Origin: Bombilactobacillus apium
GTDB taxonomy: Bacteria; Bacillota; Bacilli; Lactobacillales; Lactobacillaceae
NCBI RefSeq assembly: GCF_013385145.1
Contig: NZ_JABZEC010000006.1
Span: forward strand, 87,906 to 151,905
Direction of reading: 5' to 3'
Length of the DNA: 64,000 nt
Below are positions 27,327-36,544 of the stretch, piece by piece (position 1 is the stretch's first letter; each line of letters begins with the position of its first letter). The notes beneath the pieces were generated by a model that had not been told where the DNA came from, made no database searches, and worked only from the letters and a program-made list of their open reading frames with translations. Both the position numbers and the translations under genes were made by a program.

Positions 27327-28082
27327 ATGCAAGTTGCTTTTCAAACAGATATTGGGCGTCAACGCCAAAATAATCAAGACTATGTCCAGGCTTATAGCAA
27401 TCAAGCCGGTGCTACTCTGGCTGTGGTTGCCGATGGAATGGGTGGTCACCGGGGTGGTGACGTCGCTTCGAAAATGGTGGTCGAACATCTAGGTTCAGCA
27501 TTCGAGCAAACCCAGATGGCTGACATTGAAACGATCACTCATTGGGCCAAGGAACTCTTACTTGTAGAAAATCGCCGAGTGATTAAAGCTTCCCAAGAAC
27601 AACTAGATCTTAAAGGGATGGGCACCACCTTAGTTGCCGCGGTAGTTGTTGAACCAGACTTATTGGTTCTCAATGTGGGTGATAGTCGTTGTTATTTGTT
27701 TCGAGAGCAACAATTGCAACAGTTAAGCTTTGATCATTCTTTAGTTAATGAACTCTTAGTTGCGGGGGCAATTACTCCCTTGGAAGCTAAGAACTATCCA
27801 AATAAAAATATTATTACCCAAAGCTTAGGCGTTTCTTCCGGTCTTGAACCGACAGCTAAACGCCTAACCCTGGAAAGTCAAGACCAAGTTTTATTGTGCA
27901 GTGACGGTCTAACAAACATGGTCTCTGAGACCAAAATCGCCGAAATTTTGGCACAACCCTTAACGACGCAAGCCAAATGTGATCTATTGGTAAAATGCGC
28001 TAATCAAGCTGGAGGTTTGGATAATATCACAGTCTTAATCCTAGATTTACAAGCTCATTGTGAGGTCAAGCCCGATGATTAA
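27327..28082 (+). CDS. prpC: PP2C-type Ser/Thr protein phosphatase
   Basis: 251 residues. Metal-binding and core motifs: DIGRQRQNNQDY, VVADGMGGHRGGDVAS, GMGTTLVAAVV, LNVGDSRCYLF, LLCSDGLTNMVS and LDNITVLIL. Removes phosphate from substrates of the kinase encoded next; the two genes overlap by 8 nt, the standard PrpC-PrkC pair. Confidence 0.95.
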   Translation: MQVAFQTDIGRQRQNNQDYVQAYSNQAGATLAVVADGMGGHRGGDVASKMVVEHLGSAFEQTQMADIETITHWAKELLLVENRRVIKASQEQLDLKGMGTTLVAAVVVEPDLLVLNVGDSRCYLFREQQLQQLSFDHSLVNELLVAGAITPLEAKNYPNKNIITQSLGVSSGLEPTAKRLTLESQDQVLLCSDGLTNMVSETKIAEILAQPLTTQAKCDLLVKCANQAGGLDNITVLILDLQAHCEVKPDD

Positions 28083-30018
28083 TAAAGGGGATTTAATTGC
28101 CCAACGTTATTTAATTCGTGATACTTTAGGCGAAGGCGGGATGTCTAATGTCTACCTAGCTGAAGATACCTTTTTACATCGCTTGGTAGCATTAAAGAGT
28201 CTCCGTTTTGGCTTACAGGACAATCAGCATATCAAATTACGTTTCAAACGTGAATCGGTAGCAATGAGTAAATTGTCTAGTCCATATATTGTTAATATTT
28301 TTGACGTCAGTGCGGCTGACGATTTCCCCTATATTGTAATGGAGTATATTCCTGGGCCGACGCTAAAACAGTACCTGCATCGTAACTATCCTCTCCCTTA
28401 TGCCCAAGTTGTCCAATTTATGTTGGAGATTCTTCAAGGGGTGGCAGTAGCTCATGAACACGGAATTATTCATCGGGACCTAAAACCACAAAATGTTTTA
28501 TTAACGCCCGATGGTCATGTCAAAGTAACCGATTTTGGAATCGCTATTTCTTTGGGAGAACAGTCTATTACGCAGACAGACTCTACTTTGGGTTCGATTC
28601 AGTATATGGCTCCTGAACGGGTACGGGGGGTTCGAGCCACCGTCCAATCAGATATTTATGCCTTAGGGATTATTCTTTATGAAATGTTAGCTAATCATTT
28701 ACCTTTTGAGGGGACAACTTCAGTTTCGATTGCCTTACAGCACTTTAATGAATCAATTCCCACTTTAGGTAAATTAACACCGGAATTACCGCAAGCTTTG
28801 GAGAATGTAGTTTTAAAAGCCACAGCCAAAGATCCTGCGGAACGTTATGCTAGTGTTTTAGAAATGATTACGGATTTGAAGACGGTCTTAGATCCTAATC
28901 GAGCTCAGGAAAGTCGTTTTGTCCCCTTATCGGCACTTACTAAAGCTGAACAAGCATTAGAAGCCACCAAAATTCTACCTAGTTTGGCTGTGGCTGACGG
29001 TCCGACTGGAAAAACAACCGGTCCGCAAGCGGAAGTAAAAGCAATCCATCGTCCTTGGTGGCGAAAAAAACGCTGGTGGACGCTGATTTTCGGACTTCTT
29101 TTGGCCTGTGTTCTTGGTGGTGGAAGTTACTATTGGTTTTATGCCCGCGAAGTTGCGGTTCCTGATCTAAGCAATTTAAGTGTCCATCAAGCTCAAGAAA
29201 TGCTAACTAGTGTTGGTTTGAAAAGCGGCTCTTTAAGCCATCAGGTAAGTGGAAGTGTGGAGAAGGGAAAAGTAGTTCGCTCTTTACCCGCTACGGGAGT
29301 CCGCCTCAAACATCATGCCCCAGTGCGTTTAGTTTTGAGTCAAGGACCACAAATGCGGACCGTTCCCGATGTTGTTGGTTTAGCTTATACGACAGCCAAA
29401 AGTAAGTTACAACAGCAACATTTGCGGGTTAAACGTCAGAATCGTTACTCTAGTAAGGTTCCGATGGGGTTAGTTATTAAACAGGGAACCAAAGCTCACC
29501 GACAAGTTGTCAATCGTAAACAGATTGTAGTTACTGTTTCCTTAGGACCCAAGCTCCATTTGGTTAAGGTAAAATCAATTTTGGGTTATAATCTAAAAGC
29601 TGCCCAAAGTTACGCTAGCGGGGCTGGTTTAAATCTAGTTGTTAATAAAGTCGAATCTAAAGAAGATCCAGATACTGTAATTAGTCAAATTCCTGATCCA
29701 GGAACGCAGTTGGCGCCGGGAGATGACTTAACTATTAATCTATCTGTGGGGATCAATTCAGAAGCCGATAATGCAACAACTGCTAAGACAATTACCAAAG
29801 AAATTTCAATCCCTTATGATAAAAATCAAGGTAATACACCAGTCCAAATTTATCTTCAAGATAATAATCATAATATCCGCGATTTATATCAGAGTCTAAA
29901 TATTAAAGATACAACGAAAGTCAAGTTACCCTTTACCCTAAATCGTAATGCTCAAGGGTCCTTTCGGGTTATCCAAAATAATAAAGTATTACTTAGTGAT
30001 ACAGTCACGAACAATTAA
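28075..30018 (+). CDS. prkC: PASTA-domain Ser/Thr protein kinase
   Basis: 647 residues. Cytoplasmic Hanks-type kinase (Gly loop GEGGMSN, Lys41, HRDLKPQN 133-140, DFG 153-155, APERVRG), one membrane helix at ~335-356, then three extracellular PASTA repeats (~360-425, 426-492, 493-560) starting VPDLSNLS, VPDVVGLA and VKVKSILG; the third lacks the canonical VPD. A further ~90-residue Asn/Lys-rich extension ends the protein. PASTA repeats sense muropeptides or lipid II, coupling wall state to division and metabolism. ATG 28075 is chosen because of GAGG 10 nt upstream. Confidence 0.95.
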   Translation: MINKGDLIAQRYLIRDTLGEGGMSNVYLAEDTFLHRLVALKSLRFGLQDNQHIKLRFKRESVAMSKLSSPYIVNIFDVSAADDFPYIVMEYIPGPTLKQYLHRNYPLPYAQVVQFMLEILQGVAVAHEHGIIHRDLKPQNVLLTPDGHVKVTDFGIAISLGEQSITQTDSTLGSIQYMAPERVRGVRATVQSDIYALGIILYEMLANHLPFEGTTSVSIALQHFNESIPTLGKLTPELPQALENVVLKATAKDPAERYASVLEMITDLKTVLDPNRAQESRFVPLSALTKAEQALEATKILPSLAVADGPTGKTTGPQAEVKAIHRPWWRKKRWWTLIFGLLLACVLGGGSYYWFYAREVAVPDLSNLSVHQAQEMLTSVGLKSGSLSHQVSGSVEKGKVVRSLPATGVRLKHHAPVRLVLSQGPQMRTVPDVVGLAYTTAKSKLQQQHLRVKRQNRYSSKVPMGLVIKQGTKAHRQVVNRKQIVVTVSLGPKLHLVKVKSILGYNLKAAQSYASGAGLNLVVNKVESKEDPDTVISQIPDPGTQLAPGDDLTINLSVGINSEADNATTAKTITKEISIPYDKNQGNTPVQIYLQDNNHNIRDLYQSLNIKDTTKVKLPFTLNRNAQGSFRVIQNNKVLLSDTVTNN

Positions 30019-30026
30019 GGAGTTTT

Positions 30027-30917
30027 ATGCAAACTGGTAAAATTATTCAGTCACTCAGTGGTTTTTACGATGTCTTGACTACTGACCAAAAAATTATCCG
30101 AACCCGAGCCCGGGGAAATTTTCGAAAACAAAAGATTAAACCGGTGGTTGGTGATTGGGTAGATTTTGAAGATGATTATTTGCGGAAAATTCATCCTCGA
30201 ACTAATGAATTGGTGCGCCCGTTAATTGCCAATGTTGATCAGGCTCTAGTGGTTATTTCGAGTACTCAGCCAGAGTTTTCCTTTAATCTCTTGGATCGTT
30301 TTCTTGTAGTTTTAGAGGCCCAAAAGGTGCGTCCTTTGATTTGCGTTAGTAAGACTGACTTACTTTCAACTACAGCAGCTGAAAATTTAAAGATTGAACT
30401 TCAAGATTATCAAAAATGGGGTTATCTGGTCTTTAGTACGAGTGAAATTCGCAAAGATCATGCCAGTTTTCAAAAAAGATTGACGGGGCGCGAGACTGTC
30501 CTCGCAGGACAAACGGGTGCTGGTAAATCAACCTTGCTAAATTATTTGTGTCCTGAACTTAATTTAGAAACTGCTGAAATTTCAACGAGTTTAAATCGCG
30601 GTAAACATACGACTCGAAAAGTGACCTTATATCCTTACGCGGGAGGATTAATCGCTGATACACCGGGCTTTTCATCCTTAGCTTGGCAGCAAGTCGATTC
30701 GGTCAAATTACCTCAATTTTTTCCGGAGTTTGTCACCTATGGTAAGGATTGTAAATATCGCAGTTGCTTACATTTAAACGAACCGGGCTGCGCAGTTAAA
30801 GAGGCTGTGGCCCAAGAACAAATTAAAGCCCGACGTTACCAAAATTATTGTCAATTTCAAGCAGAATTAAAAGAGGAACGACCAATTTATCAGAAAAAAT
30901 CAACTAAAAGGGGATAA
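30027..30917 (+). CDS. rsgA: Ribosome small subunit GTPase RsgA
   Basis: 296 residues. N-terminal OB fold, then a circularly permuted GTPase in which the G4 motif (CVSKTDLL) precedes G1 (GQTGAGKSTLLN) and G3 (DTPGF), and a C-terminal zinc finger (CKYRSCLHLNEPGC). Late 30S assembly factor. Follows prkC as usual in Firmicutes. Confidence 0.96.
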   Translation: MQTGKIIQSLSGFYDVLTTDQKIIRTRARGNFRKQKIKPVVGDWVDFEDDYLRKIHPRTNELVRPLIANVDQALVVISSTQPEFSFNLLDRFLVVLEAQKVRPLICVSKTDLLSTTAAENLKIELQDYQKWGYLVFSTSEIRKDHASFQKRLTGRETVLAGQTGAGKSTLLNYLCPELNLETAEISTSLNRGKHTTRKVTLYPYAGGLIADTPGFSSLAWQQVDSVKLPQFFPEFVTYGKDCKYRSCLHLNEPGCAVKEAVAQEQIKARRYQNYCQFQAELKEERPIYQKKSTKRG

Positions 30918-30921
30918 ATGT

Positions 30922-31578
30922 ATGCAATCAGGGAAAATAGCACCCTCAATTTTAAGTGCCGATTTTTTGCATTTGGAAAAAGATTTAATTGCTGCTAAAC
31001 AAGGGGGGGCCGACTTACTGCATATTGATTTGATGGATGGAGTTTTTGTGCCTAATTTATCCTTTGGTCCAGCGATAATGCAAGACGTCCATCGAACGGT
31101 TGATCTCCCCTTGGACGCCCATTTAATGGTTGCTTGTCCGGAAGACTACCTTAAACCGGTATTGCAAGCAGGAGCGAGCTTGATTAATGTTCATGTAGAA
31201 AGTACCAAACATATCTATCGTCTGATTCAGGAGATTAAAGTTCAAGGCGTTCAAGCCGGAATTGTTTTAAATCCAGGAACCAGTTTTTATAGCGTAGTGG
31301 ATTTATTACCTCTGGTGGATAATGTCTTGGTGATGACAGTTAATCCAGGTTTTGGTGGTCAAGAATTTATTCCGGCAATGACTGGTAAAATCAAACAATT
31401 TGCTGATTTCCGCAGGGAAGAAGGGTTAACTTATCGTTTAGAAGTTGATGGTGGAATTAACGAACAAACGATAGTTTCCTGTCGCCAAGCGGGAGCAGAT
31501 ATTTTTGTAGCCGGTTCTTATGTCTTTGGTCATGATCTAGCTCAAAGGATTGGAAGTTTAAAAAAGGCGGTTCAGTAA
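30922..31578 (+). CDS. rpe: Ribulose-phosphate 3-epimerase
   Basis: 218-residue TIM barrel of the pentose phosphate / phosphoketolase route. Family blocks: KIAPSILSADFLHLEKD, HIDLMDGVFVPNLSFG, LDAHLMVACPEDYL, VMTVNPGFGGQEF and EVDGGINEQTI. Starts 4 nt after rsgA. Confidence 0.96.
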   Translation: MQSGKIAPSILSADFLHLEKDLIAAKQGGADLLHIDLMDGVFVPNLSFGPAIMQDVHRTVDLPLDAHLMVACPEDYLKPVLQAGASLINVHVESTKHIYRLIQEIKVQGVQAGIVLNPGTSFYSVVDLLPLVDNVLVMTVNPGFGGQEFIPAMTGKIKQFADFRREEGLTYRLEVDGGINEQTIVSCRQAGADIFVAGSYVFGHDLAQRIGSLKKAVQ

Positions 31579-31582
31579 TAAG

Positions 31583-32236
31583 ATGAATTATCCGATTGTT
31601 AATTTATTATTAGGCGCTCCGGAGGCTCAAAAAGAGGACTTTCGGTCCATAGAAGGACCTTGGATCGGTCTAGATCATGGCAATATTAGCTTATTAAATC
31701 AAAAGATCATTCCGGAAGTTAGTGCTGGCGACTTTGATTCTTTAACTTCTAAAGAAAAAATTCAATTAGAAGAAAATTGTCCCGATATTCGATATGCTAA
31801 TCCTGTGAAGGACTTTACAGATTCTCAATTGGGAGTTCAAATTGCGTTAGAAGATTTAAAAGCGCAACATGTTCGGATTTATGGCGCCTTAGGCGGACGA
31901 ATTGATCACGAATTGATTAATTTATTTCTGCCCCTGGATTTACCTCGGAAACAAGACATTCCTAAATTAGAACTTCTAGATGCTGGTAATTCTATTAGCT
32001 ATTATTTACCGGGAAAATATCAAATAACTAAGTTAGCTTCAATGAAGTATTTAGGTTTTTTCAATCTTACACCGGTTGAGCATTTTACGATTTTTGATGC
32101 TAAGTATTGCCTCCATGACGCCAGTGTACAGCGACCAATTTCTTGGTCGAGTAACGAGTTTGTTCGGTCCACAGTTGATTTTGAATTTCAATCCGGAGTC
32201 ATGGCAGTCATTCAAAGTCGCGATCAAAATAGCTAG
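31583..32236 (+). CDS. thiN: Thiamine diphosphokinase
   Basis: Converts thiamine to thiamine diphosphate with ATP. 217 residues; the catalytic part shows GLDHGNISLL, AGDFDSLTSKEK, DFTDSQLGVQIALED and YGALGGRIDHELINLFL, and the C-terminal domain is the vitamin B1-binding jelly roll. Last gene of the prpC-prkC-rsgA-rpe-thiN unit. Confidence 0.93.
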   Translation: MNYPIVNLLLGAPEAQKEDFRSIEGPWIGLDHGNISLLNQKIIPEVSAGDFDSLTSKEKIQLEENCPDIRYANPVKDFTDSQLGVQIALEDLKAQHVRIYGALGGRIDHELINLFLPLDLPRKQDIPKLELLDAGNSISYYLPGKYQITKLASMKYLGFFNLTPVEHFTIFDAKYCLHDASVQRPISWSSNEFVRSTVDFEFQSGVMAVIQSRDQNS

Positions 32237-32277
32237 TTTTCATAAAAGTAAGGGTTTTAGTAAAGATTATTTAATTC

Positions 32278-32317
32278 AAAAAACGTCTGGAAAATTTGGT
32301 TTTTCCCGACGTTTTTT
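32278..32317 (+). terminator. Terminator after thiN
   Basis: AAAAAACGTC...GACGTTTTTT, extended inside by GGAAAA/TTTTCC with one mismatch. Confidence 0.9.
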
Positions 32318-32595
32318 ATTTGGGGAGATAGTGTAATAAAACTTTATCTAACAAATTTTGTTAAGGTTAAGTGGCTAGGAAAGTTGAAAAATAAAATTTA
32401 CCAAGACTGAAGAAAAAAGAAGATCTACTCTTTGCAAATAACTTGAGTAGCATTTATTAGCATATTATTAAAACCAGAAATTAAAAGCAAAGTAAGAATT
32501 TTAAAGTTAATGAATTTTTTAAACTTTAATAGTTTGAAATCTGCGGCAAAGTTTTTTCGCAATTATTATTAATAACAAATTTGTCACATGAATGA
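32318..32595. other. AT-rich intergenic stretch upstream of the mannose-type PTS
   Basis: With the leader this is a ~355-bp gap. I see no ORF with a ribosome site, no RNA gene, and no -12/-24 element of the sigma-54 type that drives many mannose PTS operons. The promoter at its right end is sigma-A-like. Confidence 0.45.
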
Positions 32596-32644
32596 TTGAC
32601 ATTTTTTTAAGAAATCGCTAACATGTTATTCGTAAACGGTATCA
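32596..32644 (+). promoter_or_regulatory. Promoter and cre-like site of the mannose-family PTS operon
   Basis: TTGACA (32596-32601), 17 bp, TAACAT (32619-32624). CGTAAACGGTATCA at 32631-32644 matches the cre consensus at 13 of 14 positions and covers the expected transcription start. Confidence 0.72.
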
Positions 32645-32673
32645 TTTTGATCTTTGAGGAGGAAAAGCGATTC

Positions 32674-33129
32674 GTGAGTAAACAGGAAAATACTTGGGGG
32701 ATTATTTTAGCAAGTCACGGTAATCTGGCTCAAGAGGCTTTGAATTCAGCAATTATGATTGCGGGACCGCAAGAACAAGTTCAAACGGTAGGCTTATATC
32801 CGGGAGAAAATTTGGAAACTTTAATTGCTAAATATCAAGAAGCTCAAGAAGTTTTAGGACAAGAAGAATTACTTATTTTGACTGATTTAGATGGTGGAAC
32901 TCCAACCAATGCTGCCGCGCAGTTTGCTTTGCAAACACCTTTGAATGTGGCAGTTTTTTCTGGTTTTACTTTGGGATTGATTTTGGAAATCTTGACCCAT
33001 CGACAAACTGATCTTGGCATTGTCAGCCAGCAGCTAACAACAAATTGGCAGGTGCCAGTTATTGATGAAGTAGCTAAATGGCAGCAATTTCAAGCTAGAC
33101 TTGGATCTAATGATGAGGAGGATTTATGA
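32674..33129 (+). CDS. Mannose-family PTS EIIA component
   Basis: 151 residues from GTG 32674, 11 nt after GAGGAGG. His15 in IILASHGNLAQ is the phosphorylation site accepting phosphate from HPr; LTDLDGGTPTNAAAQF is the second family block. First gene of a four-component operon (A, B, C, D as separate proteins). The substrate cannot be read from sequence; mannose, fructose, sorbose or amino sugars are possible. Confidence 0.9.
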   Translation: MSKQENTWGIILASHGNLAQEALNSAIMIAGPQEQVQTVGLYPGENLETLIAKYQEAQEVLGQEELLILTDLDGGTPTNAAAQFALQTPLNVAVFSGFTLGLILEILTHRQTDLGIVSQQLTTNWQVPVIDEVAKWQQFQARLGSNDEEDL

Positions 33130-33130
33130 G

Positions 33131-33604
33131 ATGGCAGTAGAGTTAGTTCGAATCGATGATCGATTGATTCATGGACAGGTAGCGACAACTTGGTTAAAGG
33201 ATTATCAAATTGAGCAAGTTTTAATTGTCGATGATGCTGTTAGCCAAGATGAAATGCGCAAGACGATGGTGAGTGTAGCTGCACCAGTCGATGTTAAGGT
33301 GAAAGTTTTTTCCTCGGCTCGCTTTCAACATGTCATGCAACGAGCGCAAATTAAACGCCGTACCTTACTTTTATTAACTAATCCGATCACAGCAGAAGAT
33401 CTTGTCGCAGGGGGTTTTCCTATTTCAGAAATTATTGTTGGAGGGATGCGCAGGATGCCAGAACGCGAAATTATTTCGAAGGCCGTTAGCGCAACTGCAG
33501 CAGAACAGGCCGCTTTTCGCAAATTGGGTGAACAGCAAGTCAAGCTAACAATTCAAACGGTTCCGCGGGATGAAAAAAAAGATTTACTGAAGCTTTTACA
33601 CTAG
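33131..33604 (+). CDS. Mannose-family PTS EIIB component
   Basis: 157 residues. VRIDDRLIHGQVATTW carries the phospho-His14. Receives phosphate from EIIA and passes it to the sugar during transport. ATG 33131 is one base after the EIIA stop; an in-frame start 30 nt earlier would overlap EIIA. GAGGAGG lies at 33115-33121. Confidence 0.92.
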   Translation: MAVELVRIDDRLIHGQVATTWLKDYQIEQVLIVDDAVSQDEMRKTMVSVAAPVDVKVKVFSSARFQHVMQRAQIKRRTLLLLTNPITAEDLVAGGFPISEIIVGGMRRMPEREIISKAVSATAAEQAAFRKLGEQQVKLTIQTVPRDEKKDLLKLLH

Positions 33605-33644
33605 ACCAAGCTCGGGCAATGAGCGGAAAGGATTGAAGGCAATT

Positions 33645-34466
33645 ATGTTTTTAAGAGCATTGTTATTAGCCCTCTGGGGGAGCTTTTGTATGATCGACGG
33701 TAAAGCATTTCATTTGGGTTTCCAAAAGCCGTTATTAGCAGGAACTGGAGCTGCTTTAATTTGTGGTGATTTAACTCAAGGAATCGCGATTGCCGCTGCT
33801 TTAGAATTAATGTGGTTGGGAACTAATAACGTGGGTCTGTATACTCCACCGGATATTATCGCGGGTTCAATTATTGGAGTTTCAATTGGGGTCATGGCCA
33901 AGGGAGGAATTGCGACCGGAATTGCGGTTGCCATGCCTTCAGCAATTTTAGTTCAACAATTAAATATCGTGGCTTTAACGCTAAATATTGGTTTAGCTCA
34001 TGCCGCTGATGCAGTTGCCGAACGAGGAGAACTTTTTTCGAAAAAGATTTCTCTGCTCCATTGGTCAGGTGGTTTAATCATGGGCTTGACTCGGTTTGTG
34101 CCAATCTTTATTGTGACTCTTTTTGGTGTTCCAGTAGTTAACCAAATTTTAAAATTTATTCCTAAAAATGTTTTAGATGGCTTGAACGTTTCATCGAAGT
34201 TAGTAGCTGCCGTAGGTTTTGCGATGTTGTTACGGATGCTAATTAAGAAACAATCTTGGGTCTTTTTACTGATTGGCTATGTCTTTTGTGCCTATATTAA
34301 AGTTCCAACACTGGGAATTGCGATGTTAGGAATTGTAGTGGCTTACTTCTACGATTTAATGATGACCGCTCGTTCAAATCAGCAAACTTCAACTGTGCAA
34401 GTCGAAGAAACTGGAACTGGAGCAGAAGAATTGGACGATGATGATGCGGAGGACTACGACCTATGA
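33645..34466 (+). CDS. Mannose-family PTS EIIC component
   Basis: 273-residue membrane protein with about eight helices; GSFCMIDGKAFHLGFQKPLL and WLGTNNVGLYTPPD are family blocks. The C-terminus is acidic (EELDDDDAEDYDL). ATG 33645 is preferred to TTG 33633, which overlaps the ribosome site. Overlaps the EIID start by four bases (ATGA). Confidence 0.9.
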   Translation: MFLRALLLALWGSFCMIDGKAFHLGFQKPLLAGTGAALICGDLTQGIAIAAALELMWLGTNNVGLYTPPDIIAGSIIGVSIGVMAKGGIATGIAVAMPSAILVQQLNIVALTLNIGLAHAADAVAERGELFSKKISLLHWSGGLIMGLTRFVPIFIVTLFGVPVVNQILKFIPKNVLDGLNVSSKLVAAVGFAMLLRMLIKKQSWVFLLIGYVFCAYIKVPTLGIAMLGIVVAYFYDLMMTARSNQQTSTVQVEETGTGAEELDDDDAEDYDL

Positions 34467-35287
34467 GTGAAAAAGATCAAAACCTAATGAGTAAGAAGGA
34501 CATTAAGCATTTATTTTGGCGAATGCAAACTTTGTCCATGTCAGGAAATACCGAGCGGGGAGGCAACTTAGGTTATTTGTATTCCATGTTGCCTTTCTTA
34601 CGTAAGAAGTATCGTGAAGCTTCTTTAGAGGCGCGTAAAGAAGCCATGCAACGGCACTTAGAGTATGTTATTACGCACCACGTGGCTTTTTTCCTTTTGA
34701 TTGGGACTTCCATGGCTTTGGAAGAAAAGACTGCCGATGATGATAAGGAAATTGTCAGCAACACTAAGGTCAGTTTGATGGGTCCTCTAGCGGGTTTAGG
34801 AGATAGTATTTTAAGTTATACTTGGTTAGCTATTTGTGGCAGTATCGGAGCTACTTTAGCGACTAAAGGGAGTATTCTAGGACCAATCGTGATGTTTCTT
34901 ATGATCAACGCTTTGTGGTTTCCCTTGAAATGGTTCGGCTTAAAAGAAGGCTATGAACGAGGAGTGTCTCTATTAAGTAATTCCAATAGTAAGACCGCTA
35001 TTCAACGCTTTTCGACAGCTGCTAACGCCATGGGGACAGTGGTTGTAGCAGCCTTGGTGGTCAGCAATGTTCATTTACAATTAGGGATTAAGTTAAAGCT
35101 GGCCAAAGGAACAACCCTCAACTTTCAATCAATGCTGGATAAGATATTACCTAATTTGCTCCCAATTTTATTAACTTATGCTTGTTATTGGTACTTAAAA
35201 AAGACGAATGGAAAACATGTTGTATCTTTGATTATTGGTTTATTGGTTCTGGGAACCTTACTTTATATGTGGGGAATTATTGTTTAG
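34463..35287 (+). CDS. Mannose-family PTS EIID component
   Basis: 274 residues. DIKHLFWRMQTLSMSGNTER and MGPLAGLGDSILSYTW are typical EIID blocks; hydrophobic segments at the C-terminal end. Forms the translocation complex with EIIC. Confidence 0.93.
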   Translation: MSEKDQNLMSKKDIKHLFWRMQTLSMSGNTERGGNLGYLYSMLPFLRKKYREASLEARKEAMQRHLEYVITHHVAFFLLIGTSMALEEKTADDDKEIVSNTKVSLMGPLAGLGDSILSYTWLAICGSIGATLATKGSILGPIVMFLMINALWFPLKWFGLKEGYERGVSLLSNSNSKTAIQRFSTAANAMGTVVVAALVVSNVHLQLGIKLKLAKGTTLNFQSMLDKILPNLLPILLTYACYWYLKKTNGKHVVSLIIGLLVLGTLLYMWGIIV

Positions 35288-35304
35288 GAAGAAAGGAATT
35301 TGTA

Positions 35305-36102
35305 ATGAATTTTTATCAGATCGATTTTTGGGCCCAACAGTGGGTTTTGACTGCTGGAGAAATGGTACAGAATAAATTACAGCAAAAATTGGAAATTGAC
35401 ACGAAGGCTAATGCTCATGATTTTGTCACGAATATTGATAAATCTATCGAACAGTATTTAACAACAATGATTAGAAAGAAATTTCCGCAAGCGGCGATTA
35501 TTAGTGAAGAAGGTTATGGTAATCAGACCCAAGTTGAAGTCGATGATTTAACTTGGGTGATTGATCCTATTGATGGAACCTCAAACTTGGTTTATTTTAA
35601 AAAAGATTTTGCGATTGTTTTGAGTGTCTATGCTGCTGGTCAGGGGAAGATCAGTTATATCTATGATGTTATGGATCATAAACTTTATCATTCTTTGGCA
35701 GGAGAAGGTTGTTTTGTCAACAATCGACCGCTAGCAACTCGACCAGATCGTTCTCTAGAAGACAGCGCCTTGGGTTGTCGTTTTGACTTTTTGACTCAGA
35801 ATCGGGCGCATTCAATGGAGATTATGCGGCAAGCTCGCACTCTCAAAACCATGAGTTGTGCTTCCTTAGGGATGGTGGCTTTGGCTAAGGGAGAAATTGA
35901 TGGAATGATTAATAAGAGCGCTATGAAACCTTGGGATTTACTACCTGGTTTAGCTTTCGCTCAAGAAGCGGGCGTTCAATTCTTGACTTTAAGTGGACAG
36001 GAATTTGATTTCCAGACTACACCCACCGATCAAGATATTATTGCGGCCGGTCCCCACTTAAATCAGGAAATTTTAGCAGCGATTCCGACTTCCAAGCCAT
36101 AA
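35305..36102 (+). CDS. Inositol monophosphatase family protein
   Basis: 265 residues. Li-sensitive phosphatase fold: EEGYG (68-72) and WVIDPIDGTSNLV with metal-binding Asp87 and Asp90, and C-terminal KPWDLLPGLAFAQEAG. Members hydrolyse inositol-phosphate, fructose-1,6-bisphosphate, PAP or other small phosphates. It lies 17 nt after EIID with SD GAAAGGA and no promoter between, so it is co-transcribed with the PTS. Its link to the imported sugar phosphate is unproven. ATG 35305 is chosen; an earlier frame start lies inside EIID. Confidence 0.88.
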   Translation: MNFYQIDFWAQQWVLTAGEMVQNKLQQKLEIDTKANAHDFVTNIDKSIEQYLTTMIRKKFPQAAIISEEGYGNQTQVEVDDLTWVIDPIDGTSNLVYFKKDFAIVLSVYAAGQGKISYIYDVMDHKLYHSLAGEGCFVNNRPLATRPDRSLEDSALGCRFDFLTQNRAHSMEIMRQARTLKTMSCASLGMVALAKGEIDGMINKSAMKPWDLLPGLAFAQEAGVQFLTLSGQEFDFQTTPTDQDIIAAGPHLNQEILAAIPTSKP

Positions 36103-36138
36103 AAAAAGAATTGGGATTGAATATCCCAATTCTTTTTT
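36102..36138. terminator. Bidirectional terminator between PTS operon and rpmB
   Basis: A perfect 16-bp stem AAAAAAGAATTGGGAT / ATCCCAATTCTTTTTT with a 5-nt loop; U-runs form in both directions and it separates convergent genes. Confidence 0.92.
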
Positions 36139-36162
36139 GGTAATTAAACTCGAAATTTAAAA

Positions 36163-36348
36163 TTAAACTCGAGTTACTTTACCAGACTTTAATGTCCGAG
36201 CAGAAACCCAGACGCGCTTTGGTTGACCATCAACTAAAATCCGCACTTTTTGTAAGTTAGCTTTCCATGAACGCCGTGATGAGTTCAAGGCGTGGGAACG
36301 CTTGTTACCAAAAGTAGTCTTCTTACCAGTAATAAAATCTTTAGCCAC
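36163..36348 (-). CDS. rpmB: 50S ribosomal protein L28
   Basis: 61 residues, [20 protein letters not shown] then [11 protein letters not shown]. Single gene on the minus strand, SD AAGGAGG. No CxxC zinc motif is present, so this is the Cys-free form. Confidence 0.96.
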   Translation of the reverse strand: MAKDFITGKKTTFGNKRSHALNSSRRSWKANLQKVRILVDGQPKRVWVSARTLKSGKVTRV

Positions 36349-36401
36349 GGGACAAACCTCCTTGTCCTAGATAAACTTTCTGTTGATATAACACTCTTGT
36401 G

Positions 36402-36430
36402 ATAGTACCATTTTCAAAATTAGAATGCAA
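36402..36430 (-). promoter_or_regulatory. rpmB promoter
   Basis: On the minus strand TTGCAT (36430-36425), 17 bp, TACTAT (36407-36402), about 53 nt upstream of the start codon. Confidence 0.65.
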
Positions 36431-36499
36431 GAGTAATTGCAAGTGAAATTACTTGACAGGCTGAAGGTTGTTCTTTCTCTTTCGCAAAGCTAGGGGCTA

Positions 36500-36508
36500 T
36501 GATAAAAT
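36500..36508 (+). promoter_or_regulatory. Extended -10 promoter of yloU-fakA operon
   Basis: TGA followed by TAAAAT (36503-36508) forms a TGN-type extended -10; the -35 region (TTTCGC, 17 bp upstream) is poor, as expected for such promoters. It is divergent from rpmB. Confidence 0.5.
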
Positions 36509-36544
36509 TTAATATTGATACGATTAGGAATCGAGGTGTTTTCG

